A stretch of DNA of 64,000 bases from Rutidosis leptorrhynchoides (lineage: Eukaryota > Streptophyta > Magnoliopsida > Asterales > Asteraceae). Below the pieces are notes generated by a model. It searched no databases. It was not told where the DNA came from and saw only the letters and a program-made list of their open reading frames with translations. Made by a program: the position numbers and the translations under genes. Location of the stretch: the NCBI RefSeq assembly GCF_046630445.1, contig NC_092339.1, positions 52,265,501 to 52,329,500 on the forward strand, in the 5' to 3' direction. Below are positions 33,570 through 44,420 of the stretch, piece after piece (the first letter of the stretch is position 1; each line of letters begins with the position of its first letter).

Positions 33570-34030
33570 TGAAAGGACCGGTTATAGCCCAACAAGCACC
33601 AAACATATAAGCCATGAGCTCCCACATTACTCTAAAACCAATTGGTAGTAGAGAGAGACACTCATGAGCTTATATGTTGATCTTGACATTTATCCTTAAC
33701 CAATGTGGGATTGGGTTTGCACCCAACAATCCTCCCCTCAAACCGAAGACCACATCACCAGGTCTCCTCTTCAACGATATTCCGCACATGATCCATTCAT
33801 CTTATATCGCCGGCCATTACCCGCAACTCTCAACCTGACCAAGGCCAAATCAGGGAGATCTTTTGATATAAGGCACACACAATGATCCATTATCGTTGTC
33901 TAACTGGGGCGATTAATCCACATAATTCTAGGCTAACCCGCTCTGATACCACTGAAAGGACCGGTTATAGCCCAACAAGCACCAAACATATAAGCCATGA
34001 GCTCCCACGTTACTCTAAAACCAATTGGTT
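33570..34030 (-). mobile_element. TRIM-like element (reverse), second LTR truncated
   Basis: Minus-strand order: partial LTR (33953-34030, 78 bp), primer site (CTCTGATACCA complement, 33941-33951), noncoding internal part, purine tract GAGGGGAGGAT (about 33729-33739), complete 159-bp LTR (33570-33728). No ORF. I see no 5S rRNA-like segment, so it is not clearly Cassandra. Confidence 0.7.
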
Positions 34031-34778
34031 TGTTGGGTTTTTTATTTGGTTTCCAATTATGTGGTTAGCCCAAGCCCAACAAATTAAGCCCAATTGATTG
34101 TTTGACTTGGTCAACCATCAAGGGGCATCTTTAATTTGAAGTTGTGCAGCTGTATTCACAAAAAGAGTGCAGAGAGATAGATCAAGAAATTGTGTGAAAC
34201 CCCAATTCCCGTCTACAGTGACAGCAGGCCAGAAAACCTTCGATCCCCGGAGATCCGACCGTTGAATCTTCTTCATTTTTGGGCTGTGTCTTCCTGACAT
34301 CAGTGCCAACATTTTCAACCGTTGAATTCGTCTCAAGTGGTCTGTAGCTCGAGTTACAGCAGGTCGAACAGTAGCAGAATTTTGGGTGATGAAATTCTTC
34401 TTTTGTCTTTAATTGTTTCATATACTTGTTGATTATTGTTGTTCAAGAGTATGATGATGTTGTATACCTCTAGTTGATCTAGAGAAGGATTATTGTATTG
34501 CTCTCTTTGTTGATGATAGTGGAACATTAAGTGGCTTACGAGTCCCGTGGTTTTTACTCTCGATTTTGAGGGGTTTTCCACGTAAAAAGTCTCGTGTGTA
34601 TTGTGTGTGCTTTGTTATTTCGTATTTGCTGATTTGGGACAGAATTGGTATTGATTTGTGGTGATTGTGGTATACCTTATTTGTTAGTTTCCTCACGGGT
34701 TCATACGGGTCGGGAAATGCTTGTCAAACGGGTTTGTTTCCGCTTTGTAGTTTGCCCGTTGTGACCATTTTCCCATCA
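34031..34778 (+). repeat. 5' LTR of element E
   Basis: 748 bp, TGTTGGGTTTTTT...TTCCCATCA. The first 570 bp also occur at 1269-1838. Confidence 0.9.
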
Positions 34779-35267
34779 AATTGGTATCAGAGCTAGGCTA
34801 TAGCCCGATGTGGTGAACGACGCAGTGGTGGCGCACCCCCTAAGCGCACGGTGAGACATGGCACACCCCTCAGTTTGCCAAAGATAATGGAGCCATGGTG
34901 CCTTATATCGAAAGTCTTCTTTCCCAAGGCGTGGAAGTGCGGCGTGTCCCGATGGTGAAAGAAAAAGTGAAAGAAAGAGATCGGCGGTATAAGAGGCGTG
35001 TCCCGGTAGTGAAAGAAAAGTGAAAGAAAAAGAGACCGGTGATATAAGATGGCGGGAGTATTGTTGAAGGGGAGGCTCGGTGATGTGGTCTTCGGTTTGA
35101 GGGGAGGATTGTTGGGGTGCAATCCTATCCCACATAGGAGGGAGACAAAAATAAATGTATGTATATAAGTCTAAGGGGAAGTCCCTCTAATACCAATTGG
35201 TTTTAGAAAAGGATGGACTCTTGGGCTTATATTGCAGGACATTGTGTTTGGGCTATGCGATCTTACA
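34779..35267 (+). mobile_element. TRIM-like body and single LTR inside the leader of element E
   Basis: Starts with primer site TGGTATCAGAGC (34782-34793), continues with noncoding sequence resembling the TRIM-like element at 33570-34030 (shared GGTCTTCGGTTTGAGGGGA), a purine tract, then a 158-bp LTR-like piece (35110-35267, TGTTGGGGTGCAATC...TCTTACA). A second primer site (TGGTATCTAGAGC, 35270-35282) follows. Confidence 0.65.
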
Positions 35268-35311
35268 AATGGTATCTAGAGCTAGGTTATTTGATTTGAC
35301 TTGTGTGAAAG

Positions 35312-38300
35312 ATGGAAGCTAATACAAGTAAGATGATTAGTTTAAATGGTTCAAATTATCATGTTTGGAAAGGCAAGATGGAGGATCTTCTTTATGTAAA
35401 AGATTATTATTTGCCTGTTTTTACTGAGGATAAACCTGAGGAAAAATCTGATGCTCAATGGAAAATTTTGCATAGACAAGTATGTGGGTATATTCGGCAG
35501 TGGGTTGATGATAATGTAGTGAACCATATTACTGGGGAGACTGATGCTAAAGCCTTATGGAAAAAGCTTGAGCAGTTATATGAACGAAAGACTGGGAATA
35601 ACAAGTTGTTCTTAATTAAGCAGATGATGGCTTTGAAGTATCATGATGGGACTCCTATTACAGATCACCTAAATGCATATCAGGGTATTATAAATCAGCT
35701 TGCAGGTATGGGTATCAAGTTTGAGGATGAGATTCAGGGTCTCTGGTTACTTGGTACATTACCGGACTCTTGGGAGACTTTTAGGACATCTTTGTCCAAC
35801 TCTGCACCGAATGGTACTATCACCATGGAATTGGTTAAGGGTAGTATTTTGAATGAAGAGATGAGAAGAAAGTCACAAGGTTCCTCTTCACAGTCAGATA
35901 TCTTGGTCACAGAAACGCGGGGGAGAAGTCATAGTAGAGGTCAGGGTAAAAGAGGCAATCATCGTAGCAGCTCACGCAAAGGCAAATTTGCTAATGTTGA
36001 GTGTTATAATTGTCATGAAAAGGGGCACACAAAGTGGTATTGTCCAAAGTTGAAGAATGAGAAGAAAAAGGCATATGACAAGAATAAACAAAAGAAAAGT
36101 GATGGTGGTGATGATGATAAGGTTGAAGTTAACGCTATCACAGATGAGTTCTTTGTTTGTATTGATTATGATATGATCAATCTTACTCATGATGACACGA
36201 GTTGGATTGTTGATAGTGGTGCTACATGTCATGTTGCAATTTGTAGAGATCACTTCTCATCTTACACTCCAGGTGACTATGGATTTGCTAGGATGGGTAA
36301 TGCCGGGTTATCAAAGATCGTTGGTATTGGAGATGTTTGTTTGAAATTTGACACGGGAATGGAGTTAGTTTTGCATAATGTAAAACATGTTCCGGATATG
36401 AGACTTAATGTTATTTCAACAGGCATTCTTGATGATGATGGTTATTATAACGGTTTTGGTAATGGTATTTGGAAACTAACTCTTGGTTCTATGATAGTGG
36501 GAAGAGGCAAGAAAGACTCAAGATTATACATCACGCGTCCGAAGATCATCCAGAACATTGTTAACGCAGTGGACAATGTTGATTCTAATGAGTTGTGGCA
36601 TAAAAGACTTGGCCACATGAGTGAAAAGGGGATGTCTATCTTGTTCAAGAAGAATGTGTTGTCGGGTGTTAGTGGTATTGATTTGAGTAAGTGTTCTCAC
36701 TGTTTGGCAGGGAAACAGACCAGAGTTGCGTTTAAGAGTCATTCTCCTTTTCGAATGGAGAACATACTTGATGTAGTTCATTCGGATGTTTGTGGGCCTA
36801 TGAAGACTAGGACACTTGGTGGATGTTCCTACTTTGTTACATTCATCGATGATCATTCCAGGAAGGTGTGGGTTTATACCTTAAAGTCAAAGGATCAAGT
36901 ATTTGAAAAGTTTAAGGAATTTCATACACTAGTTGAAAGGCAAACGGGGAAGAAACTCAAGTGTATTCGGACTGATAATGGCGGTGAATACATTGGCAGA
37001 TCTGATGCTTATTGTAAGGAGAATGGTATTCGGCATCAAAAGACTCCACCAAAGACACCTCAGTTGAATGGCTTAGCAGAGAGGATGAATAGAACTTTGG
37101 TTGAGAGAGTTAGATGTTTGCTTTCACATGCAGGGTTGTCCGATTCCTTTTGGGGTGAGGCTTTAAATACAGCAGTTCATATTATTAATCTAACCCCTTG
37201 TGTTCCTTTGCATTTTGATGTTCCTAACAGGGTTTGGAGCGGCAAAGATGTTTCTTACCGTCATTTACGAGTTTTTGGATGTAAAGCTTTTGTTCATGTT
37301 CCCAAAGATGAGAGGTCAAAGCTTGATATGAAGACTAAGCCATGTGTATTCCTCGGCTATGGTGAAGATGATTTTGGGTACAGGTTATATGATCCAGTTC
37401 AGAAGAAACTCGTACGAAGCTGAGATGTTGTATTTACAGAAGATCAGATGTTAAAAGATGTTGATAAGACAGATTCAGTTCCTCAACCTAGTGCTGATCT
37501 TGTTGATTTGGATCCAGTTACTCCACAACATGTTGGAGATGATGTTCATAATGATGAACATGGTACTGATGATGATTATGCTCCGGAGCAGGTAGAGATT
37601 CCAGTACCAGATGTGCCCCCATTTGTCCCACTTAGGCGGTCTACCCGAGACCGTCATCCTTCTATTAGATATTCTGCTGATGAGTATGTATTAGTTACTG
37701 ATGGGGGAGAGCCAGAATGTTATTCAGAAGCAATGAAAGATGAGCATAAGAAAGAGTGGGGTGAAGCTATGCAAGATGAGATGAATTCTTTGCATGAGAA
37801 CAATACTTATGAGCTGGTGAAGTTACCTAAAGGCAAGAGAGCTTTGAGAAACAAATGGGTATTCAAAGTGAAGACAGATGAACTTACTTCACAACCAAGG
37901 TACAAAGCTAGGTTAGTCGTTAAAGGATTCAGCCAGAAAAAGGGTATTGATTTTGATGAGATTTTCTCACCGGTCGTGAAGATGGGATCTATTCGAGTGG
38001 TTCTTGGGTTAGCTGCTAGTCTTGATCTTGAGGTTGAACAGATGGATGTCAAGACTGCTTTTCTTCACGGTGATTTGGATAAGAAAATCTACATGATGCA
38101 ACCTGAAGGTTTTAGGGTTAAGGGTAAAGAAAATTATGTTTGTAGACTTCAGAAAAGTCTATATGGGTTGAAGCAAGCACCGAGACAGTGGTATAAGAAG
38201 TTTGAGTCGGTTATAGGAAAGCAAGGCTACCGAAAGACAACTTCAGATCATTGTGTTTTCTTTCAGAGGTTTGGTGATGATGATTTCATCATATTGTTGT

Positions 38301-39274
38301 TATACGTTGATGATATGTTGATTGTTGGTAAAAATATTAAAAGAATTGCGCAGTTGAAGCGAGAATTGAGCAAGTCTTTTGCTATGAAAGACTTGGGGCC
38401 AGCAAAACAGATTCTTGGCATTCGAATTTCTAGAGATAGAGGTGCTAAGACGTTACATATATCACAAGAGCAATACATTGAAAAGGTGCTAAGTAGATTC
38501 AACATGAAGAATGCTAAAGTGGTTAGTTCCCCTCTTACAAACAACTTTAAGCTAACAGAAAGAGATTGTCCTACTTCAAAGGAAGATATTGAGAAGATGG
38601 ATATAGTTCCATATGCGTCAGCAGTTGGTAGCTTGATGTATGCTATGGTGTGTACTAGGCCAGATATAGCTCATGCGGTAAGTGTTGTTAGTCGGTTTAT
38701 GTCAAATCCGGGTAAGAAGCATTGGGAAGCGGTTAAATGGATTATGAGATACTTACGAGGTACTTCAAAGTTAGGTATCACATTCGGAAATGGAGAGCCA
38801 GTGCTTATTGGTTATACAGACTCAGATATGGCAGGAAACAAAGATAACATGAAATCCACTTCTGGATATTTGATGACTTTCGCAGGGGGAGCAGTTTCAT
38901 GGCAATCAAGGTTACAAAAGTGTGTTGCATTGTCTACAACCGAGGCTGAGTATATGGCAGCAACAGAAGCGTGCAAAGAACTATTGTGGATGAAAAGGTT
39001 TCTACAAGACCTTGGGTTTAAGCAATCACGATATGTGGTTCTTTGTGATAATGAGAGTGCGATTCATTTGGCTAGAAATTCTATGTATCATAAGCGGACA
39101 AAACATATAGATGTGCGGTATCATTGGATTAGAGAACGTCTTGAAGATGGTTCGTTTGAACTTGATAAAGTTCATACCGATGATAATGGTTCCGACATGT
39201 TCACAAAGGCTTTAGCAAGTGAGAAGCTTAAGGTATGTTGCTCGATCGCCGGGATGGCGATCCCTTCCTCATAA
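35312..39274 (+). pseudogene. gag-pol: Element E gag-pol polyprotein, one in-frame stop
   Basis: A single frame broken by a TGA at 37421-37423 (CGA to TGA is the simplest cause). Gag (about 1-220) has the Copia capsid pattern and one zinc knuckle (CYNCHEKGHTKWYC, 231-244). Protease DSGAT has Asp301. Pre-integrase (WHKRLGHMSEKG) and integrase (HSDVCGPM, RTDNGGEYIG, NGLAERMNRT) follow. After the stop come a linker, RT (YVDDMLIVG, about codon 286 from 37448) and RNase H (TDSDMAGNKD, TTEAEYMAA, CDNESAIHLA). It resembles TNT 1-94-type proteins. Apart from the one stop the frame is open. Confidence 0.9.
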
Positions 39275-39291
39275 TTGGAAAGGGGGAGATT
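39275..39291 (+). other. Polypurine tract of element E
   Basis: TTGGAAAGGGGGAGATT directly before the 3' LTR start TGTTGGG. Confidence 0.85.
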
Positions 39292-40039
39292 TGTTGGGTT
39301 TTTTATTTGGTTTCCAATTATGTGGTTAGCCCAAGCCCAACAAATTAAGCCCAATTGATTGTTTGACTTGGTCAACCATCAAGGGGCATCTTTAATTTGA
39401 ATTTGTGCAGCTGTATTCACAAAAAGAGTGCAGAGAGATAGATCAAGAAATTGTGTGAAACCCCAATTCCCGTCTACAGTGACAGCAGGCCAGAAAACCT
39501 TCGATCCCCGGAGATCCGACCGTTGAATCTTCTTCATTTTTGGGCTGTGTCTTCCTGACATCAGTGCCAACATTTTCAACCGTTGAATTCGTCTCAAGTG
39601 GTCTGTAGCTCGAGTTACAGCAGGTCGAACAGTAGCAGAATTTTGGGTGATGAAATTCTTCTTTTGTCTTTAATTGTTTCATATACTTGTTGATTATTGT
39701 TGTTCAAGAGTATGATGATGTTGTATACCTCTAGTTGATCTAGAGAAGGATTATTGTATTGCTCTCTTTGTTGATGATAGTGGAACATTAAGTGGCTTAC
39801 GAGTCCCGTGGTTTTTACTCTCGATTTTGAGGGGTTTTCCACGTAAAAAGTCTCGTGTGTATTGTGTGTGCTTTGTTATTTCGTATTTGCTGATTTGGGA
39901 CAGAATTGGTATTGATTTGTGGTGATTGTGGTATACCTTATTTGTTAGTTTCCTCATGGGTTCATACGGGTCGGGAAATGCTTGTCAAACGGGTTTGTTT
40001 CCGCTTTGTAGTTTGCCCGTTGTGACCATTTTCCCATCA
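39292..40039 (+). repeat. 3' LTR of element E
   Basis: 748 bp, ends CCCATCA, followed by the ACAAC duplication and TIO exon sequence. Confidence 0.95.
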
Positions 40040-40044
40040 ACAAC

Positions 40045-40148
40045 AGTTGAAAGCTTTCCTTACACATGACGATCCAGAAGTGCGTGCTTGGACGTGCACG
40101 GCTATAGGATACATGTGCATGCGTAGCTCCTACTTTTATAGCTTGTTG
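40045..40148 (+). pseudogene. TIO: TIO exon (copy Z), 3' part after element E
   Basis: Continues the exon cut at 33569 (QLKAFLTHDDPEVRAWTC to SSYFYSLL), donor GTAAGC. With E and one target site removed, the frame is intact. Confidence 0.85.
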
Positions 40149-40265
40149 GTAAGCATTAACCATTATTTGTTTACAAAATCCTGCCATAGATATTGAAACA
40201 TCATTCTATATTTTGCAAACACCATTGATCATATATGTGTGTTCTTGATGCTCTTTATATTATAG

Positions 40266-40346
40266 GCAAAACACAACATCAGTAGCCTGTTGGTTGACCT
40301 GTTATTCGATAAGGATGTCTTCCCCCGTGTATGTGCTGTATTTGCT
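40266..40346 (+). CDS. TIO: TIO exon (copy Z)
   Basis: 27 codons (AKHNISSLLVDLLFD to VFA), acceptor TTATAG, donor GTAAGA. Matches the TIO armadillo-type repeat in order and phase. Confidence 0.75.
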
Positions 40347-40444
40347 GTAAGATGCCTCTGTGTTTTCAACTAGTTATTCTGCAACAATAAGTTTTATTAT
40401 ATACACTGGATGAGCACTTCCATGAGATTGTTTACTTTGTATAG

Positions 40445-40636
40445 ATTGGTCATATGACACTCTTCAGTGAATATTTCTATGAAGACCTGAGGAGATGTAT
40501 ACATCAACTTGCAAAACTGTTGCTTTCACCAGAGATGCATAACATAACGAAGAGGAATGTTGCAGCTTGTCTTAACAATTTTTGTAAACACTCGGATAAA
40601 CTTAGTGAAGATATGATCTCTAAAGGAGCAATGGAG
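40445..40636 (+). CDS. TIO: TIO exon (copy Z)
   Basis: 64 codons, acceptor TGTATAG, donor GTAGGT, including FYEDLRRCIHQLAKLLL and DKLSEDMISKGAME, close to the TIO C-terminus. Confidence 0.85.
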
Positions 40637-40770
40637 GTAGGTGTACCTATATATATATATATATACTATCATCTTTCATTTATACATATCTGATACAAAA
40701 ACTTCATGTATAGTACCACCTTTGACTATCTGGTTTGACATGTATGTCTTTTACGTGGTGGTCCCTGCAG

Positions 40771-40812
40771 GCTTTGTTAAAGGTAGTCACAGATTACTCT
40801 GTTGTTGCACTC
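40771..40812 (+). pseudogene. TIO: TIO exon (copy Z), cut by element B
   Basis: ALLKVVTDYSVVAL after the acceptor CCCTGCAG. The next codon, TGA, is made of the first bases of the element B LTR. About 60 residues of the usual C-terminus are missing and may lie beyond the window. Confidence 0.8.
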
Positions 40813-41305
40813 TGAAGATGTAATTCGGACCTTAGATCATACGTTGTATCTAGATTAATGGCGGAAACACTAATTAGAATGAGTCGAATACGTATTAGAC
40901 TAACGGGATCGAATTAACCAATGAATAATTGATAGAATCGATGCCTAAGACTGTGTATTCGGTTGGTAAGGGTTTTGGGACGATTAGCAGCAAGTAATTC
41001 GACGGCCTAAGGGTTTATGGTGTGTAACCTAACACAAAACCACGAAACCCGTATTTATACTAAATACAGTGACCATCGGCCGGTGGTCGGGGACCTTCGG
41101 CCGATGGTGACAGTCCCTCGACCGATGGTCCCTACCATCGGTCGATGGTCTTGAGCAGCCAACCGACTGCTTGACCTATTCACGACATTATACTAAGCAT
41201 CATAAACACAAAGTATAAATGTCCACGTACATATATGACTGAAATATCAAGTACATAACAAATAGAACAATAAACGTAATAGAACTCGGGATTTATGCAC
41301 CAACA
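40813..41305 (-). repeat. 3' LTR of element B
   Basis: 493 bp; on the minus strand TGTTGGTGCATAAATCC...TTACATCTTCA. Preceded by a polypurine tract (AGGGGGAGTT, 41306-41315). Confidence 0.85.
41050..41162 (-). promoter_or_regulatory. LTR promoter of element B with motif array
   Basis: Four words of the CATCGGCCGATGG type (about 41072-41160, about 20-22 bp apart) lie directly upstream, on the minus strand, of a TATA-like TTTAGTATAAATACGGG (41049-41065). Confidence 0.7.
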
Positions 41306-41315
41306 AACTCCCCCT
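41306..41315 (-). other. Polypurine tract of element B
   Basis: AGGGGGAGTT on the minus strand abuts the LTR start TGTTGGTGC. Confidence 0.85.
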
Positions 41316-41341
41316 AAGACCTAGTTCTATTCCATAAGTCT

Positions 41342-44209
41342 TCAGTCATCATACGGATCGATCACCATGTTGTTCAAGTAGCACAGCTTAGCCACTTTAA
41401 CATACTGTTCAGCCTGTACCCTGTTTTCACGACGATAAAGCATACGGTTATAGTACAAAGTAAAAATATCAGCTTCGGTACAGTTCCTTAACCAGATCGG
41501 ATCCAACACACGAATACAATCGATATCATCTTCCTTCAGCTTATCTAAAACAATCACAGCTTCCTCAGAACGATCATCATAAAACCACCAACGAAATCTC
41601 TGACTCCAATTCTGCGGCAATTTTCTTAACGGAACCTTCTTCATAGTCTTTGCCGGCTTATACTTCAAAATTTGTCGAGATACTCCACTAACAGGATCAA
41701 CCCTGTACTTAATCCTCGGATACTGTGGTCTAAAATCCTTCCAGTTATTCGAATTGTACGCGATTCGAATTTTCTTAACCAACAATGATGAGCGATCGTT
41801 CATTCCACAATACAACATCTTTAACCTGGCAATCTGCATAAGCTCAAAATACGGCAGTGACTTGAACTCATGACCATGTTTGATGTAGTCAACTCCAAAC
41901 TCTCGTTTAATTGCAAACATGTTGAATTCTTCAATGTATGCCCAGGCCAAGATCCTTCCTTTCGCACCTTTCCTCAAATTTATCATCTTCAAATACTTTG
42001 GCTCAAGCTTCGGTTTTTCACAATACTTTCAAATCCTCAAGATATCACGCCAGTCAGTTTCTAACTTCGCAGCAACCTCATCATTATACTTGACTGGCAA
42101 GAACCCTTCAGGCAAAACCTCAGTTCTCTCTTTCTCTTTACACCTTCGATTCAAAACTTCGTCATCTGTTCTAAATAACTCCTCAAAACCAGGAAGATCT
42201 TCATTCCTATCATTCATATACGTAGGATATTCTTCAAAAGTAACATCTTCCATTAAACCATCAACTTCCCCATCATCGATATCCTTAGAAATCTCAGGGC
42301 CAAAAGAATCATCCTCTGATGGAGGATCATCGGACTGTGCGTCAGCAGCTTTAGCTTCTTCTTTCTCTAGACGCACCAGCTCGTCCAGCTCAGCTCTGGT
42401 GAAGTTGTGAGGGATCTCCCCCTCCTCTAAATCATCATAAACAACAGAATGCTTGAGCTCATCCTGTTTAGACAAGAATTCACTAAAACTATAATCAATT
42501 TGTAAAGGAATTACTGACAGTGCTGTTTCTTTTGAAGTACCAGGAGCCACCACCATTTGAACATCAGTTTCTCCTTCTAGCAATTCAACCAGATCAAACT
42601 TCTCTTCCCAAGAAGTAATCCTAGCCAAAGCCGACTCTGCCACCTTTCTAGCTTCAGAAGCTTCTTTCTTTGCAGCAGTTAACAACAATGATTGATCACC
42701 AACTTTCTTCTGTAACAAATCAACCTGAGTTCTCAACCTAGTAACATCCTCAGTTTTCACACGATTCTCTTCTCTCAACTCCTCCACTTTCGCATCCATA
42801 TCCTTCTTCATTCTCAGATTATCAGCCATAGCTTGAACATACAAATCATTCAGATTCAGAAGCGCAGATGAACTAACTCCTCCTTCTGCTCCTGTATGTG
42901 GTGCCTCCGGAGTTGGAGTAGACACAGTCTCTTGAGACAATTGTTGAACAATTGGCGGTGATTGATGTTGCGGTTGAGTTTGTTGCCGTGGCTGACTTTG
43001 TTGCTGTTGTTGACTTTGTGCTTGAGTAGGTGCAGTTCTTTGTGTAGCACCTGTAGCAGAACCACCTGGATTCTTCAAAACCAACTTAAACCTCTTGCTC
43101 GGTCTCATCTTTGTAGAAACCTGAGAACCTTCATCTTCTACCAGACGTCTCCTCTCACCTCTAGGAGCTTCTTCACCAGTACCAGTATTAACATCAACGG
43201 GCTCATCAGCCAAACCTCCAGTACCAGAACCACCTATACCCTGAGTATTCATCGGCTGATCAACCTCTTCATCACTGTTTGCTAGCTCAAAATCAGGCTC
43301 ATGACCAGATAGACTGTTCTCATTCCTCCACTTCTTGCCTGGTGGACATTGATAATCTTCCCTCGCAAGATGACACACCAGCTTTCCATCACTAGCACTC
43401 TTCTTCTGATTTAATCGATTAAACGTAAGATCTGTCATATGTTTCAGCTTGATGATGTCCTTCTTTGATCTCGGCAGATCCATAGTTTGAGCATTAATCA
43501 TTATCTACAGGAACCTCGGATAAATCAAGTATTGTAGGCTCGTAACATTCTCCATCAACAGATCAAAGATAACACCCGAAAAATTGAAATCAGCTTTCAG
43601 AATCAAGGCAGCAAACATTCCCTGATAAATCTCACTCAGCTCATCAAATCCTCCTTGTAACGTACTCAAACACTTAACAATCACTAAAGACAGATATCTG
43701 TACGGTGGAGAGAATCCGCTTCTTTTGATCGTAGCACGTGTAATATCACCAGCATACTCACATCTCAGCACACATCCAGTAATCTTAGTCTTCGACAATC
43801 TCTTGGGCATTTTCTCATCATCCTCAAACAAAAACGTGTTCCGAATAGTATACTCAGATATCTTAACCTCTTGATCACATACTCGACTTACTATCACAGG
43901 CTTATTATCAACAGTTTCCACTCTAGCGTTAGCCCAGAATTCTCTCTGATGAGAATAGTAAGCAGTACATGGCATTGACACCGCAGCAAATATCCTTGAA
44001 CGCTTCAAAAATTCAATCACAGTCTTGTACTTGCTAGCATTTGGACCTTTGTCATTTAGACACGCCATCAGATTAGAGTTAGGGCTCGCCTTCAACCCTG
44101 GAAGACTAGCAGATGTGGGTCCTCCTGATGATTCAGTCTCAGAACTGTGGACAGCTTGTTCTTCATCCATTTGTGCACCTGACATGATTAACAAAAACTG
44201 CAAACACAA
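41342..44209 (-). pseudogene. Large extra ORF of element B, two in-frame stops
   Basis: Ortholog of the element A extra ORF, collinear over nearly its whole length. The frame is one and the same throughout but has TAG at 43505-43507 (after YPRFL, where A has Gln) and TGA at 42029-42031 (after ILRI, where A has Arg). Both fit C-to-T changes. Shared features: N-terminal YYSHQREFW, an acidic region, a basic patch (RPSKRFK), a Gln-rich linker, a coiled coil (roughly 42640-42830), and the conserved C-terminal domain with WAYIEEFNMFAIKREFG and RFRWWFY. The natural C-terminus here (about NNMVIDPYDD) lies just before the polypurine tract and shows what A has lost. Function unknown. Confidence 0.8.
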
Positions 44210-44420
44210 TTCTTAATCAGCGTTAAATTCATGAGTAATTAAGTATCACTGATTTATCATCATAGTACATATCACATTAATACGATCACGGTTACATAAT
44301 CACATGTTCAAAGTTAGATCATTACAGACATAAGATACCGTATCAATGCTAACAGGCTAGCATTATCAAATTACACAATAATCTGAAAATAATCAAACAT
44401 AAACATAACATCAGAATCAA

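Larger units (their letters stand above)
33570..40039 (+). mobile_element. Element E: Copia (Tork/TNT1-type) fused with TRIM-like pieces
   Basis: A 6.47-kb unit flanked by ACAAC (33565-33569 and 40040-40044). From the left: a TRIM-like element in reverse (33570-34030), a Copia 5' LTR (34031-34778), a second TRIM-like body with LTR (34779-35267), gag-pol (35312-39274), purine tract, 3' LTR (39292-40039). The duplications lie at the outer TRIM end and the outer Copia end, so the whole composite behaves as one insertion. The two 748-bp LTRs differ at only a few bases (for example 34142/39403), so the insertion is young. Confidence 0.8.
3309..40812 (+). pseudogene. TIO: TIO (TWO-IN-ONE, FUSED-like kinase) C-terminal region, copy Z, disrupted
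   Basis: TIO is a Ser/Thr kinase with a long armadillo-type C-terminal part that acts at the phragmoplast midline in cytokinesis. Only C-terminal exons are present. Eight exons are read: 3309-3507, 30504-31136, 31728-32796, 32871-33104, 33530-33569 joined to 40045-40148, 40266-40346, 40445-40636 and 40771-40812. All junctions have GT/AG ends, and the phases between consecutive exons agree where checked. Identification rests on remembered similarity to Arabidopsis TIO across almost all exons, for example the LRAACEACEAIW, GLSPLGVYWAVSS and LSEDMISKGAME segments. Damage: a +1 frameshift inside 31728-32796, element E inside the fifth exon, and element B ending the last exon about 60 residues before the family's usual C-terminus. 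I judge it a pseudogene, though spliced expression was not excluded. Confidence 0.8.

Noticed and set aside
33570-34030. Cassandra-type TRIM with 5S rRNA promoter
   Set aside because: I could not find a 5S-like internal promoter in the LTR; left as an unclassified TRIM-like element.
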